From Azorhizobium sp943371865 (GTDB taxonomy: Bacteria > Pseudomonadota > Alphaproteobacteria > Rhizobiales > Xanthobacteraceae): a stretch of DNA of 64,000 bases. Positions 26,003-35,628 of the stretch are shown in pieces. The stretch's first letter is position 1. Each line of letters begins with the position of its first letter. The DNA is taken from the NCBI RefSeq assembly GCF_943371865.1, contig NZ_CALRWL010000014.1:1-64000 (forward strand), written 5' to 3'. The notes under the pieces were generated by a model. The model did not search any database. It was not told the DNA's origin and saw nothing but the letters and a program-made list of their open reading frames with translations. The position numbers and the translations under genes are program-made.

Positions 26003-26890
26003 ATGTCCCTTGCCAGCATGACCGGATTTGCCCGCGCCCATGGCCTCACCGGCGCCTGGCGCTGGGCGTGGGAGATCCGCTCGGTCAATGCCAAGGGCCT
26101 GGACCTGCGCCTGCGGTTGCCCAACGGCTTCGATGCGCTGGATGCCGCCGTGCGGGCTGCCGCTACCAAGGCTTTGTCCCGCGGCTCGGTGTCCGCCACC
26201 TTCACCGTGACCCGCGAAGGCGACAGCATTGCGGTGGCTCTCAACCGCCCCGCTCTGGCGGCGCTGTTCACTGCTGCCAACGAGGCCGCCGCCGCCCTCG
26301 GCAGCGCTCCGCCGACGCTCGATGCCCTGCTGGGCGTCAAGGGCATCGTGGAGGTGGTGGAAGCCCAGCAGACCGAGAGCGACCGGGAGGCCATCGCCCG
26401 TGACGCCCTGGCAGGCTTCGAGCAGGCGCTCGCCGACCTGAGTGTGATGCGCCTCGCCGAGGGCGCTGCCCTGCGCACCATTCTCACCGAGCGTCTGGAT
26501 GGCATCGCCCGCCTCGCCGCCGCCGCCGAGGCCCTGCCGGAGCGGCGCCTGGAGGCCATACAGGCTCGTCTGGCGGAGCAGGTGCGGGTGCTGGCCGAGA
26601 GCCATCACGCCCTCGACCCCGAGCGCCTCCATCAGGAAGCCATCCTGCTGGCCACCAAGGCCGATGTGCGCGAAGAACTGGATCGCCTGAGCGCCCATCT
26701 GGGGGCCGCGCGGGAGTTGTTGGCCCAGGGTGGGCCTGTGGGCCGGCGGCTGGATTTCCTCGCCCAGGAGTTCAACCGCGAGACCAACACCCTGTGCTCG
26801 AAGTCCAATGCGGTGACGCTGACGCAGATCGGGCTTGACCTGAAGCTGCTGGTGGATCAGTTCCGCGAGCAGATCGCGAACATCGAATAG
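26003..26890 (+). CDS. YicC family endoribonuclease
   Basis: 295 residues. The ATG at 26003 follows AGGAAAG and gives MSLASMTGFARA, the YicC start. The C-terminal DUF1732 has GRRLDFLAQEFNRETNTLCSKS, with the conserved Glu and Asn residues. E. coli YicC is an endoribonuclease implicated in small RNA (RyhB) turnover. Sits between mltG and gmk, each with gaps of 15-33 bases, so almost surely one transcript. Confidence 0.95.
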   Translation: MSLASMTGFARAHGLTGAWRWAWEIRSVNAKGLDLRLRLPNGFDALDAAVRAAATKALSRGSVSATFTVTREGDSIAVALNRPALAALFTAANEAAAALGSAPPTLDALLGVKGIVEVVEAQQTESDREAIARDALAGFEQALADLSVMRLAEGAALRTILTERLDGIARLAAAAEALPERRLEAIQARLAEQVRVLAESHHALDPERLHQEAILLATKADVREELDRLSAHLGAARELLAQGGPVGRRLDFLAQEFNRETNTLCSKSNAVTLTQIGLDLKLLVDQFREQIANIE

Positions 26891-26905
26891 AGACCGAGCC
26901 CACCC

Positions 26906-27592
26906 ATGGCCGCATCCCCCACCTCCCATTTCGCTCTGCCGGGTTGGAAGCCGGGTTCAAAGTCCGCCCTCGCCCGTCGCGGCCTGATGCTGGTGCTGTC
27001 CTCGCCCTCCGGCGCCGGCAAGACCACCTTGTCGCGCAAGCTGCTGGCGGAAGACGACCGCATCACCATGTCGGTGTCCGTGACCACCCGCCCGCCCCGC
27101 CCCGGCGAAGAGGACGGCAAGGACTATTTCTTCGTCGATGCGGCGCGCTTCGCGCAGTTGCGTGACGAAGGCCAGTTGCTGGAACACGCCACCGTCTTCA
27201 ACAATCTCTACGGCACCCCGCGCCAGGCGGTGGAGGCGGCGCTGACCGCCGGCCGCGACGTGCTGTTCGACATCGACTGGCAGGGCACCCAGCAGCTGGA
27301 CCAGAGCGCCGACCAGGACCTGGTCAAGGTGTTCCTGCTGCCGCCCTCCGCCGCCGATCTGGAACAGCGCCTGCGCACCCGCGCCCAAGACAGCGAAGAA
27401 GTTGTGCACCAGCGCATGTCCAAGGCCTCGGACGAAATCAGCCACTACACCGAATATGACTACATCCTGATCAACCAGGATGTGGACGACAGCCTCGCCA
27501 AGCTCAAAGCCATCCTCCAGGCCGAGCGCCTGAAGCGCCGCCGCCTCACCGGCCTCGCCAGCTTCGTGACGGATTTGCGCGCCGCGCTCTAA
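26906..27592 (+). CDS. gmk: guanylate kinase
   Basis: 228 residues. P-loop SSPSGAGKTT (32-41); the GMP-binding SVTTRPPRPGE and DYFFVD segments follow. Phosphorylates GMP to GDP. The N-terminal 25 residues before GLMLVLSSPSG are longer than in E. coli; the ATG at 26906 is kept because no other start lies before the P-loop strand except M28, which would truncate it. The last gene of the cluster. Confidence 0.96.
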   Translation: MAASPTSHFALPGWKPGSKSALARRGLMLVLSSPSGAGKTTLSRKLLAEDDRITMSVSVTTRPPRPGEEDGKDYFFVDAARFAQLRDEGQLLEHATVFNNLYGTPRQAVEAALTAGRDVLFDIDWQGTQQLDQSADQDLVKVFLLPPSAADLEQRLRTRAQDSEEVVHQRMSKASDEISHYTEYDYILINQDVDDSLAKLKAILQAERLKRRRLTGLASFVTDLRAAL

Positions 27593-27623
27593 GCGCGGTC
27601 CTGGGCAGCCGATCGCCGCGGGG

Positions 27624-27658
27624 ACGGCATATGCTTTCCATGGGAAAGCATATGCCGT
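27624..27658. repeat. perfect 16-bp inverted repeat between convergent genes
   Basis: ACGGCATATGCTTTCC and its exact complement are separated by the three bases ATG. The element sits between the convergent stops of gmk and the acid phosphatase gene. No T-run follows on either strand. It could end transcription in both directions, or be a protein-binding or repeat element. Confidence 0.8.
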
Positions 27659-27663
27659 TGCCC

Positions 27664-28944
27664 TCACTGCCCGCAGTCATCCGGAATGGTGGCCAGCACC
27701 GTCTTGCTGAGATCCGCCAAGGTACAGGCGCCGGGGATGGCCGACGTGCAGCCGGGGAACGGCACCCGCACCGGATTAACGGAGGCGGGGTTCAGGGTCC
27801 GCATCCCCTCCAGCTCCGCATACCAGATGGTGGCGGTCACGCTGCGGGTGCCGGTGTCGTCGCGCCACAATTCCAGGGAGAAGGCGGTGGCGGGGGCGGT
27901 GGCATCAGGCTGGCCCGGCAGGGTCCAGTCCAGGCCGAACACCCCGGCCATGTTCGACAGATTGGTGTCGTGGCCAGCCAGCGCCAGCACCTTCACCCCC
28001 GGGCCGATCGCGGGCGCAGCCGGGCGGGTCTTGCCCGCCAGGGTGGCCAGGAACAGGCGCGCAATCATCGCCCCCTGCCGGCGCGCCTCATAGGGCAAGG
28101 CGCGGGTGAGCGCGACCGTCCGCTGCCGCGTCGCCAGGAGCACGCCGAGCTTGGCGGGATCTGACGCTTCGCCCCAGGCCACGTCGCCCGCGGCCATGCC
28201 CTGCGCATATTCCAGCAGGAAGATCTCGGCCGCATTGGCCGTTACCGCCAGCGGCCCTTTCACCGCGATGCCGCTCTTGCGCACCACCACATTACTGGCA
28301 GCAGGGTCGTTCGCCGGCGCGCCTGGCCTGAGGATTTCGGTCATGCGGGCCATGGCCGTGGCGGAGGCCGGGTCGACGATCTGCGGGCCATTGGGCGTCT
28401 GGATCGCGGCGGCCACCGCGCGGCGGGCCGCGGCCTTGTCGAGCACGCAGGCGCCGCCGATGGAGGCGAACACCGGGTCCCGGCGTTTCGACGCCGCCGG
28501 GTCCGAGAATGCCGCCTTGACGCCGCATCCGGGCGCCAGGCGATCCGCCATCATCTGCCCGCTCTCGCGGGTGCGCGCATCCTTGCCATCGGCCCACACC
28601 ACCAGGGCCTCGCCGGGACAGCCCTGCGCCGGCAACACGCCAGCCTTGACGAAATAGTCCCGCATGCCGCCGGCCACCAGGCCCACCACTTGCGCGCCGT
28701 GCGGGGTCAGCAGGCCGCGACCCACCGGCCAGGTGGGCCATGGCCGCGCGGTCCAGCCGGCCAGTGTCTCCGGCGCCTGGGTGGGAGCACGCACACCGTG
28801 CCGCTGCACCAGGACCACCTTTTCCAAGGTCGGCTCGGCGGCCAGGGCGCCATGGGTACCCCCTGCCCCACATAGGATCGCCATCGCCACCAGCATGCTG
28901 GACACGGGGCGGGTCAGGGCGACGACATGGGGACGAATCGACAT
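27664..28944 (-). CDS. periplasmic histidine acid phosphatase (AppA/phytase-like)
   Basis: 426 residues. The ATG at 28944 follows GGAAG. A signal peptide (about 1-36, ending GALA-A) exports it to the periplasm. Both branch-2 histidine phosphatase motifs are present: RHGVRAP (48-54, nucleophile H49) and HD (H325-D326 in AGHDTN). About eight cysteines suggest disulfides. AppA-like enzymes release phosphate from phytate, glucose-1-phosphate or other esters; the substrate here is unknown. Lies convergent to gmk and downstream of rsmA. Confidence 0.88.
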   Translation of the reverse strand: MSIRPHVVALTRPVSSMLVAMAILCGAGGTHGALAAEPTLEKVVLVQRHGVRAPTQAPETLAGWTARPWPTWPVGRGLLTPHGAQVVGLVAGGMRDYFVKAGVLPAQGCPGEALVVWADGKDARTRESGQMMADRLAPGCGVKAAFSDPAASKRRDPVFASIGGACVLDKAAARRAVAAAIQTPNGPQIVDPASATAMARMTEILRPGAPANDPAASNVVVRKSGIAVKGPLAVTANAAEIFLLEYAQGMAAGDVAWGEASDPAKLGVLLATRQRTVALTRALPYEARRQGAMIARLFLATLAGKTRPAAPAIGPGVKVLALAGHDTNLSNMAGVFGLDWTLPGQPDATAPATAFSLELWRDDTGTRSVTATIWYAELEGMRTLNPASVNPVRVPFPGCTSAIPGACTLADLSKTVLATIPDDCGQ

Positions 28945-28999
28945 GAGGGCTTCCAGCTCAGGCAAGACGGTAGAGGTAAACCGTTTTGCCCGGCGCTGT

Positions 29000-29881
29000 T
29001 CAAGCCTGCTTTGGCGGGCGTCCGGCGGATTTGAGATCCGCATAGACATTGGCCAGGGCCACGAAGCCGGCCACGTCGATCTCCTCCGCGCGGGCGGTCT
29101 CTTCCACGCCGGTGCGCTCCAGCAGCGCCGCCGTATCGACGCCCAGGGATTTCAGCGACTGGCGCAGCATCTTGCGGCGCTGGCCGAACGCCGCCTCGGT
29201 GACCCGCTCCAGATGGGCGAGCGCGCAGGGCAAAGGGTCGGTGCGCGGCACCAGATGCACCACGGACGACGTGATCTTCGGCGGAGGCACAAAGGCGGAG
29301 GCCGCCACATCGAACAGAATGCGCGCCGTGGCCCGCCAGCCGGTGAGCACCGCCAGCCGGCCATAGGCCTTGTCGCCCGGCTGAGCCACGATGCGCTCGG
29401 CCACCTCGCGCTGGAACATCAAGGTCAGGGAGGAGAACCACGGCGGCCAGGGATCGCTGGACAGCCAGTTCACCAGCAGCATGGTGCCCACATTGTACGG
29501 CAGGTTCGCCACCACCCGCACGCTGCCGGGCGCGGCACCGGCGATTAGCGGGCCCACATCCACCTTCAGCGCATCGCCGTCGATCACCTCCAGCCGGCCG
29601 GGATAGGCGGCGGCCACATCAGCGAGAGCAGCGACGCAGCGATGGTCGCGCTCGATCGCCACCACGCGGGCCACGCCGCCCGCCAGCAAGGCGCGGGTCA
29701 GGCCGCCGGGGCCGGGACCCACTTCCACCACGGTCGCCCCTTCCAGGGGGCCGGAGGAGCGGGCGATGCGGGAGGTGAGGTTGAGGTCCAGGAGGAAATT
29801 CTGGCCCAGCGACTTCTGCGCGGACAGACCATGGTCGCGGATCACATCGCGCAGCGGGGGCAGATTGTCGATGGCGCTCAC
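29000..29881 (-). CDS. rsmA: 16S rRNA dimethyladenosine transferase (KsgA)
   Basis: 293 residues. Begins with the conserved LGQNFLLDLN, followed by the SAM motif VVEVGPGPGGLT and catalytic NLPYN. Dimethylates two adjacent adenosines near the 3' end of 16S rRNA during 30S maturation. Follows pdxA after a gap of 115 bases, the last member of the lptF-to-rsmA block. Confidence 0.96.
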   Translation of the reverse strand: MSAIDNLPPLRDVIRDHGLSAQKSLGQNFLLDLNLTSRIARSSGPLEGATVVEVGPGPGGLTRALLAGGVARVVAIERDHRCVAALADVAAAYPGRLEVIDGDALKVDVGPLIAGAAPGSVRVVANLPYNVGTMLLVNWLSSDPWPPWFSSLTLMFQREVAERIVAQPGDKAYGRLAVLTGWRATARILFDVAASAFVPPPKITSSVVHLVPRTDPLPCALAHLERVTEAAFGQRRKMLRQSLKSLGVDTAALLERTGVEETARAEEIDVAGFVALANVYADLKSAGRPPKQA

Positions 29882-29996
29882 GGCCGATGCGTCTCCTGCG
29901 CAAACTCTATTCGCGCCTGCTTACACGCTCGCTTCCCGCAACGCATGGGGTTTGCGTCCGCTCAGCCGCGTCTCCGTGCGATCCGGCCAGACTGCA

Positions 29997-31037
29997 TCAA
30001 GCAGATCGGCGCGTGCTCCCGGCATCCACATCCGCGAGCCGACGGGCGAGGCGCAGTGCTGCCATCAGGCTGGAGGGATTGGCCCGGCCGGTGCCGGCAA
30101 TGTCGAAGGCTGTGCCGTGGTCGGGCGAGGTGCGCACCAGGGGCAAGCCGAGGGTGACATTGACCCCGTCATGGAAGGCCAGCGTCTTAGCGGGGATCAG
30201 CACCTGATCGTGATACATGCCGATCACCACGTCGTATCCCGCACGGGCCTCCGCATGGAACAAGGTATCGGCGGGGAATGGCCCGGAGGCCGCGATCCCG
30301 AGCGCGCGCAGCGCTGCCACGGCCGGGCGCACCACGTCCTCGTCCTCGCGCCCCAGGGTGCCGCTCTCGCCCGCATGGGGGTTCAGACCCGCGAAGGCGA
30401 GGCGGGGACGGGCCAGGCCGAAGCGCGCGGTCATGTCGTGGGCCACGATGCGCCCGGTCTCCACCAGCAGGTCCACCGTCACCAGGCGCGGCACGTCGGC
30501 CAGCGGCACATGAATGGTGGCGGGCACCACCGCCAGCAGCTCAGACCAGATCATCATCACCGGCCGCGGGGCGGCACCGCCCGGCGGGGTGCAGCGGGCA
30601 GCGAGGTACTCGGTATGGCCGGGAAACGGGAAGCCCGCACCATAGACCACCGCCTTGTGCAACGGGGCGGTGACCAGCCCGGCAGCTGCGCCGGAGAGCA
30701 CCAGGGCGACCGCAGCGTCGAGGCTTTCCACCACGGCGGCGGCACTGGTGGCATCGGGAGTCCCGGGGGACGCCGTCGCACGCGGACCGGCGCGGACCAC
30801 CGGAAGCGCATCGGCGAACACCGCCGCGGCTTCGCCGGGCGCGACCGCGCGCAGCGGAATGTCGAGCCCCAGAGCGCGGGCGCGAACGGCCAGGAGATCA
30901 GGATCGCCCACGGCGAAGAAAGCGGGCAGGCCGGCGGTGTGCCGGGCCTGCCAGGCCATGAGGGTCACGTCCGGACCGATGCCGGCGGGCTCGCCCAGCG
31001 TCAGAGCCAGCGCGGCCGGCGTCACCGGGGCGGGCAT
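29997..31037 (-). CDS. pdxA: 4-hydroxythreonine-4-phosphate dehydrogenase
   Basis: 346 residues. Begins with LALTLGEPAGIGPD, and has the metal/substrate histidines in FPGHTEYLA and GMYHDQVLIP and the final LPLVRTSPDHGTAFDIAGTG. Catalyses an oxidation in pyridoxal phosphate synthesis. Its ATG overlaps the stop of surA by one base (TGATG), so translation is coupled. PLP made by this pathway serves alanine racemase and other enzymes in the window. Confidence 0.96.
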   Translation of the reverse strand: MPAPVTPAALALTLGEPAGIGPDVTLMAWQARHTAGLPAFFAVGDPDLLAVRARALGLDIPLRAVAPGEAAAVFADALPVVRAGPRATASPGTPDATSAAAVVESLDAAVALVLSGAAAGLVTAPLHKAVVYGAGFPFPGHTEYLAARCTPPGGAAPRPVMMIWSELLAVVPATIHVPLADVPRLVTVDLLVETGRIVAHDMTARFGLARPRLAFAGLNPHAGESGTLGREDEDVVRPAVAALRALGIAASGPFPADTLFHAEARAGYDVVIGMYHDQVLIPAKTLAFHDGVNVTLGLPLVRTSPDHGTAFDIAGTGRANPSSLMAALRLARRLADVDAGSTRRSA

Positions 31038-31939
31038 CAGCGGTACTGGATCAGCGTGGTCTTGCGCAGTTCGGCGAGCAGCTTCTTGGATTCCGCCTGG
31101 AACTGCGTGCTCATCAACTGGTCCTTGACGTCGCGCTTCTTGGAGCTCTCGCCCTTCACCTCGCGCTTGGCGCAGACGGCGAACAGCTCCACCCCGGACT
31201 GGGAGGCTTCCGGCGGGGTCAGGCGACCGACCTCGGTCTTGTCGAGGATCTTCCGCATGGGCTCGGTCATTTCCGAGGACAGACGGCTGACCGGGGAGCG
31301 CATGACGGTCTCCTTCATGCCCTTCACCAGGTCCATGCCCGCGTCGCAGCCGTTGAACTTGGCGCGCAGCGCGCTGGCCTCCTGCATGCGCGCGCCGAGA
31401 TTACTGCCGTTGCGCGGCACCACCAGAACGATCGGGCGCAAGGTGTATTCGGTGGCGACGAAGGCCTGCGGCCCGTCCTTCTGGTTTAGGGCGGCGACGA
31501 CGTCGGAATCGCGCACATTCACCACGGGCGAGCGGGCCCGCACATATTGGTTCCAGACATAGTCGGCGCGCAGCTTTTCCTTGAAGGTCTTGGCATTGAG
31601 CCCGGACTGGGCGAAGCCGGCGGTCAGCTGAGCCGCCGTACGCCCCGAGCGTTCGGCCACACTGGAAAACATCCGGTCCACTTCGTCATCGTCCACCGTG
31701 ATGGTGAAGCGGGCGGCCTGCTGGATCTTGATGCGCTCGTCGATCAGTTCTTCCAGCACCTCCTTATTGGAGGGCGCCTTGCGCTCGATCAGCTGATGCA
31801 GCTTGACCCGCTGGTTCACGTCATTGGCGGTGATCGGTTGGCCTGAAACCATCACCAGCACCTGCGCCATGGCGGCGGCGGGCGACAGAATGGCCACGAC
31901 GGCAGCGATCAGAAGGCAGAGGCGACGGCAAACGGTCAT
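31037..31939 (-). CDS. surA: SurA-type periplasmic chaperone/peptidyl-prolyl isomerase
   Basis: 300 residues with a signal peptide (1-25, ending AMA-Q). The SurA N-terminal domain follows (VLVMVSGQPITANDVNQR and VLEELIDERIKIQ), then a single degenerate parvulin-like domain (about 160-275) and a C-terminal helix. E. coli SurA has two parvulin domains and 428 residues; the short one-domain form is usual in alphaproteobacteria. Guides outer-membrane proteins such as LptD, which is encoded just upstream. Confidence 0.9.
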   Translation of the reverse strand: MTVCRRLCLLIAAVVAILSPAAAMAQVLVMVSGQPITANDVNQRVKLHQLIERKAPSNKEVLEELIDERIKIQQAARFTITVDDDEVDRMFSSVAERSGRTAAQLTAGFAQSGLNAKTFKEKLRADYVWNQYVRARSPVVNVRDSDVVAALNQKDGPQAFVATEYTLRPIVLVVPRNGSNLGARMQEASALRAKFNGCDAGMDLVKGMKETVMRSPVSRLSSEMTEPMRKILDKTEVGRLTPPEASQSGVELFAVCAKREVKGESSKKRDVKDQLMSTQFQAESKKLLAELRKTTLIQYR

Positions 31940-32050
31940 CGGTCATCCCGGAAATTGCGCCCGACCACCGCAAAGGTCGTCAGGATGAGCGCGCTTCATG
32001 TTCCCTTTTCCTGTGGCGGCAATGGGGCCAAGCCGCAGGCCACGTCAACA

Positions 32051-34534
32051 CTAATTTGACGTGGTGGAACTGCCGATGCTGCCCTTGATGCTGGTCTCAC
32101 CCAAGGTCCGCAGGCCGATGCGCAGCAAGAGGGTGTTGTTTGGCGACCCGCCGGTGCCATTGGCTGCGTAGTCGGAGATGTAGTTCAGAGCGAGAGTGAA
32201 GCAATCGTCCGCATAGCTGATGCCGGCCATCGTATAATCGAACTCGGATTGTACGATGTTATAGCGGACGGCCCCGTTCAGCGACCAATTCTCGTTCAGC
32301 TTGTACCCGACTGTGGTGAAGATACCTTCACGGTTATCATAATAACCCAGCAGCGGCTGCGGTGCGTAACGGCCGTAAATCGCCGAGATCGACCATTTGT
32401 CGATCTGGGTCCGGCCTTCCAGTTCCAAGCGCTGGAGCGAGCCATTGTCCTCGGCGAAGCGGAAGCGGCTGATGAACTCCAGCTTGTCCGTGGGCGAGTA
32501 GCTGAACCGGGCGACGTAGTCCGACACATCCGTGTCCAGGCCCGACTGGAGGCCGGTGTTGGCCATGTCGCCTTCGGCAAAGGAGTTCAACCCGAACAGA
32601 TGGTAGGACTGGCCCACCAAGGCGCTGATGGTACCTGCGCCGCGGATGGACGCGGTATAGGACACGCCGACGTTCAGGCGGCCGCCGCCCTCCACCCGGT
32701 CATAGCCCGAGTATTTGTCCACGGAGAACAGATTGGTGTCGTCAAACACCAGGCTCTGCGCGTCCTCGTTGGGAAACTTGCCGATGCTGGTTTCGTTGGG
32801 CCGCAGCACCACCTGCGCCCGCGGCGTGAGGGTCTGGGTGCCCCAGCTCTCCACCGCGATGAACGGATACTTATAGTCCAGGCCCACCGCCGGCATGGCG
32901 CGGATCAGGCTCTCATTGCCGGACTGCAACGGGTTCTGCCCGGGAATGAGGGTGCCGCTGGTGTAGTTGGTGGGCAGCGTGCTGATGTCCGCCTGGGCCA
33001 CATCGACGCGCACCTGCGCGAACGGGGTCCACATCTGGCCCGCGCTGTCCACCAGCGTCCGCTTCCAGTAGAGCTCCGCCGACAGGCGGGTGTAGTCGCC
33101 CGGCGCGCCGCGCAGCAGACACTGGGTGGGATTTGGATTGCTCAGGGCGCAGGACCCCGCCGGGATGCCAATATTGCCGCCGTTCGCGGTGGTGGAGGAC
33201 ATGCCGATGAAATCGGCATTGTCGCGCTGCAAGGTGGTGAAGTTGACATTGATGCCCGCTTCACCGCCCCACACCGGCTTCCCGAACACATAGGTGTAGT
33301 CCAGCGTTCCCACCACCGGCAGACGGGTCTGGTCGTCGGTCAGCGACAGGCCGAGGAAATACATGCCGCGCAGATCGAAATAGCTGCGGTCGCCCTGCCC
33401 GGTCAGATAAGCCTGGGACACCCGCTCGGTGACGTCCGAGCTGACCAGCCCATAGTCGCGCAGGAAGGTGCGGTCCGACACCACGGTGCCATCCCAGCCG
33501 AAGGTCCAGTTCTGGTTGATGGCGAACTGGCCATGGCTCTCCACCATGCCGCGATTGTCGCGATAGCCCGGCTGCACGCCGTTATTGATGAACGCGTCCT
33601 TGTCCAGCTGGTTAATGCCGGCGGCGCGGATGCTGTAGGAGCCGTTCTCCAGGCGCTGACGCCACTCCCCTTTCATCAACACGCCCTGCTTGTTGTAGAA
33701 CATGGGATCGAGCGTCACGTCGCGATCCGGCGCAATGTTCCAGAAGAAGGGCACGCTGGCGCCGTAGCCGACCATGCTGCCGGAATAGAATTCCGGGAAC
33801 AGGAAGCCGGTCTTGCGCTTTACGGTGGGGTCGGGAGACGAGAAATACGGGAAATAGGCGAACGGAAGCCCGAAGAACTCGAGTGTCGCGTCCTGGTAGT
33901 AGATCATCTTCTCGTCTTCGTTATGGATGATCTTGGCAGCCTTGACCTGCCACAGGGGCGGCTTTTCCGGCTTGTCCTTGCACGGCTCGCAGGCCGTGTA
34001 GATACCATTCTGGAAGACGGTGATGTTGCCTTCCGCGCGATCAGCGCGGGTGGCGGCGAAATGGGTCTTGTCCGGCGTGTCCAGCCGCAAGGAGTTCAGG
34101 AAGCCTTCTTTCAGGTCCTGCGACAGCTCCATATTGTCGGCGGTGACGATCTTGCCGTCCTTCTCCTTCAGGCGCACGTCGCCTTCGGCCCGCAGCTTGT
34201 TGGTCTTGCGGAACAGGGTGATGCGCTTGGCCTCCACCGACTGCCCGTCATAATAGACCTGGACGTTGCCGACGGCGGACACTGTGTCGTTCTTATAGTC
34301 GTAGACCAGCTGGTCGGCGGTCACGAGCATCTTGGAATTGGGATCGGTCTTGGGATTGGCCATGCCAATCCCGCTGGTCAGCCCAGCCGCCGCCTGCGCC
34401 AATGCCGCATCCGGGGCGAGCATGGTCAGGCCGAGCATCAGGGAACCGGTAGCCGCAAGGGTGCCGATCCGGCGCACCATGGTGCGCAGGGCCGTCCCGC
34501 CAAGGGCCACGGAGGGGTGGAACCCGACCGTCAT
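32051..34534 (-). CDS. lptD: LPS assembly outer membrane protein LptD
   Basis: 827 residues. The ATG at 34534 overlaps the lptG stop (ATGA) and has GGGAGG just before it, which settles the start over a longer frame. A signal peptide (about 1-48) ends ALA-Q. The OstA/LptA-like beta-jellyroll (about 60-190) includes VYYDGQSVEAKRITLFRK; the rest is the large beta-barrel (LptD C domain). With LptE it inserts LPS into the outer leaflet. Order lptF-lptG-lptD-surA-pdxA-rsmA is typical of the class. Confidence 0.95.
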   Translation of the reverse strand: MTVGFHPSVALGGTALRTMVRRIGTLAATGSLMLGLTMLAPDAALAQAAAGLTSGIGMANPKTDPNSKMLVTADQLVYDYKNDTVSAVGNVQVYYDGQSVEAKRITLFRKTNKLRAEGDVRLKEKDGKIVTADNMELSQDLKEGFLNSLRLDTPDKTHFAATRADRAEGNITVFQNGIYTACEPCKDKPEKPPLWQVKAAKIIHNEDEKMIYYQDATLEFFGLPFAYFPYFSSPDPTVKRKTGFLFPEFYSGSMVGYGASVPFFWNIAPDRDVTLDPMFYNKQGVLMKGEWRQRLENGSYSIRAAGINQLDKDAFINNGVQPGYRDNRGMVESHGQFAINQNWTFGWDGTVVSDRTFLRDYGLVSSDVTERVSQAYLTGQGDRSYFDLRGMYFLGLSLTDDQTRLPVVGTLDYTYVFGKPVWGGEAGINVNFTTLQRDNADFIGMSSTTANGGNIGIPAGSCALSNPNPTQCLLRGAPGDYTRLSAELYWKRTLVDSAGQMWTPFAQVRVDVAQADISTLPTNYTSGTLIPGQNPLQSGNESLIRAMPAVGLDYKYPFIAVESWGTQTLTPRAQVVLRPNETSIGKFPNEDAQSLVFDDTNLFSVDKYSGYDRVEGGGRLNVGVSYTASIRGAGTISALVGQSYHLFGLNSFAEGDMANTGLQSGLDTDVSDYVARFSYSPTDKLEFISRFRFAEDNGSLQRLELEGRTQIDKWSISAIYGRYAPQPLLGYYDNREGIFTTVGYKLNENWSLNGAVRYNIVQSEFDYTMAGISYADDCFTLALNYISDYAANGTGGSPNNTLLLRIGLRTLGETSIKGSIGSSTTSN

Positions 34535-35622
34535 CCGTCCTCCCGATGCAACAGGATCAATACCCCCAAGAAGATGCCGGCGACTGCAGGAAACCATGCA
34601 GCCGCAACGGGATGCACCACACCGGCCTCGCCAAGATCCTCAGCGAGCTTGGTTCCCAGATAAAGCAGAAAGCCCGCCACCACGCCACCGAGAATCGTCT
34701 GCCCCACACCGCCGAAACGAAACACCCTTAAGCCAACCACTGCGGCAATCAGCACCATGGCAATTAGCAGGAATGGCCGGGCCAAAAGACTTTGCAGTTG
34801 AAGGCGGTAGCGTGCCGCGCCGAAGCCGGACTGCTCGGCATTTTGAATGGCATCAGGCAGTTGCCAAAATGACACGGTTTCGGGTGAAACCAGGGTCTCC
34901 TGGATCTGCTTGGGATCCAGCTTGGTGGCAATGAGATAGGTCGCGAACGTCTGCTGATCGAAGCCGGGCACCACCACCCGGGCGTCCGCGAGGCTCCAGA
35001 CCCCTTCGCCGAGCGTGGCGGATCGCGCTTCCACGCGCTCCAGCAGCAGTCCGGCGCGGTCGAACTCGAACACCGTCACGCCCGAAAGCACCCGCCCGCC
35101 CTGCTGGGAGGCAGCCGCCTGGATGATGGCCTGACCATCCACGCTCTGCTGGCGGATCCAGAAGCCGGCGGACCCTTGGGCGAACAGGCCGGAGGCGGTG
35201 TTGAAGATCTCAGCCTCCATTCGGTTCGCGCGCTCCTTGAAGTCGGCGGAGATCGGATTGAACACGCAGGTGGCAAACACCCCGATGAGGAAGGCCACGA
35301 AGATGGGCGGAAACGAGAACTGCCAGACCGAGAGACCCACCGCCCGTGCCACTACCAGTTCCAGCTTGCGCGAAAGCGTCACGAACGTGGCCATGGCGCC
35401 GAACAGGACCGCAAAGGGCAGCAGTTGCTCGGTAAAGGCCGGGGTGCGGTAGATCGTCAGCAGCGCCACATCGAGGGCGCCCACACTGTCGCGATCGGCC
35501 ACACGCCGACTCATCTCCAGGAAGTCGACCAGCATGATGAGGCCGACGCAGGACAAAAAGATCATCGCCACGGCCGACACGAAGCGCCGTGCGAAATAAA
35601 ATCCGAGCGTGCGACCGATCAT
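34531..35622 (-). CDS. lptG: LPS export ABC transporter permease LptG
   Basis: 363 residues. Six membrane segments in two groups of three flank a periplasmic jellyroll (about 130-270); begins GRTLGFYFARRFV. With LptF it forms the inner-membrane part of the LptB2FG exporter. Starts six bases after the lptF stop and overlaps lptD by four bases. Confidence 0.95.
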   Translation of the reverse strand: MIGRTLGFYFARRFVSAVAMIFLSCVGLIMLVDFLEMSRRVADRDSVGALDVALLTIYRTPAFTEQLLPFAVLFGAMATFVTLSRKLELVVARAVGLSVWQFSFPPIFVAFLIGVFATCVFNPISADFKERANRMEAEIFNTASGLFAQGSAGFWIRQQSVDGQAIIQAAASQQGGRVLSGVTVFEFDRAGLLLERVEARSATLGEGVWSLADARVVVPGFDQQTFATYLIATKLDPKQIQETLVSPETVSFWQLPDAIQNAEQSGFGAARYRLQLQSLLARPFLLIAMVLIAAVVGLRVFRFGGVGQTILGGVVAGFLLYLGTKLAEDLGEAGVVHPVAAAWFPAVAGIFLGVLILLHREDG

Positions 35623-35628
35623 GTGCGC

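Noticed and set aside
29887..30207. Open frames between rsmA and pdxA on the plus strand
   Set aside because: No ribosome binding site or recognisable motif; they run antisense into pdxA.
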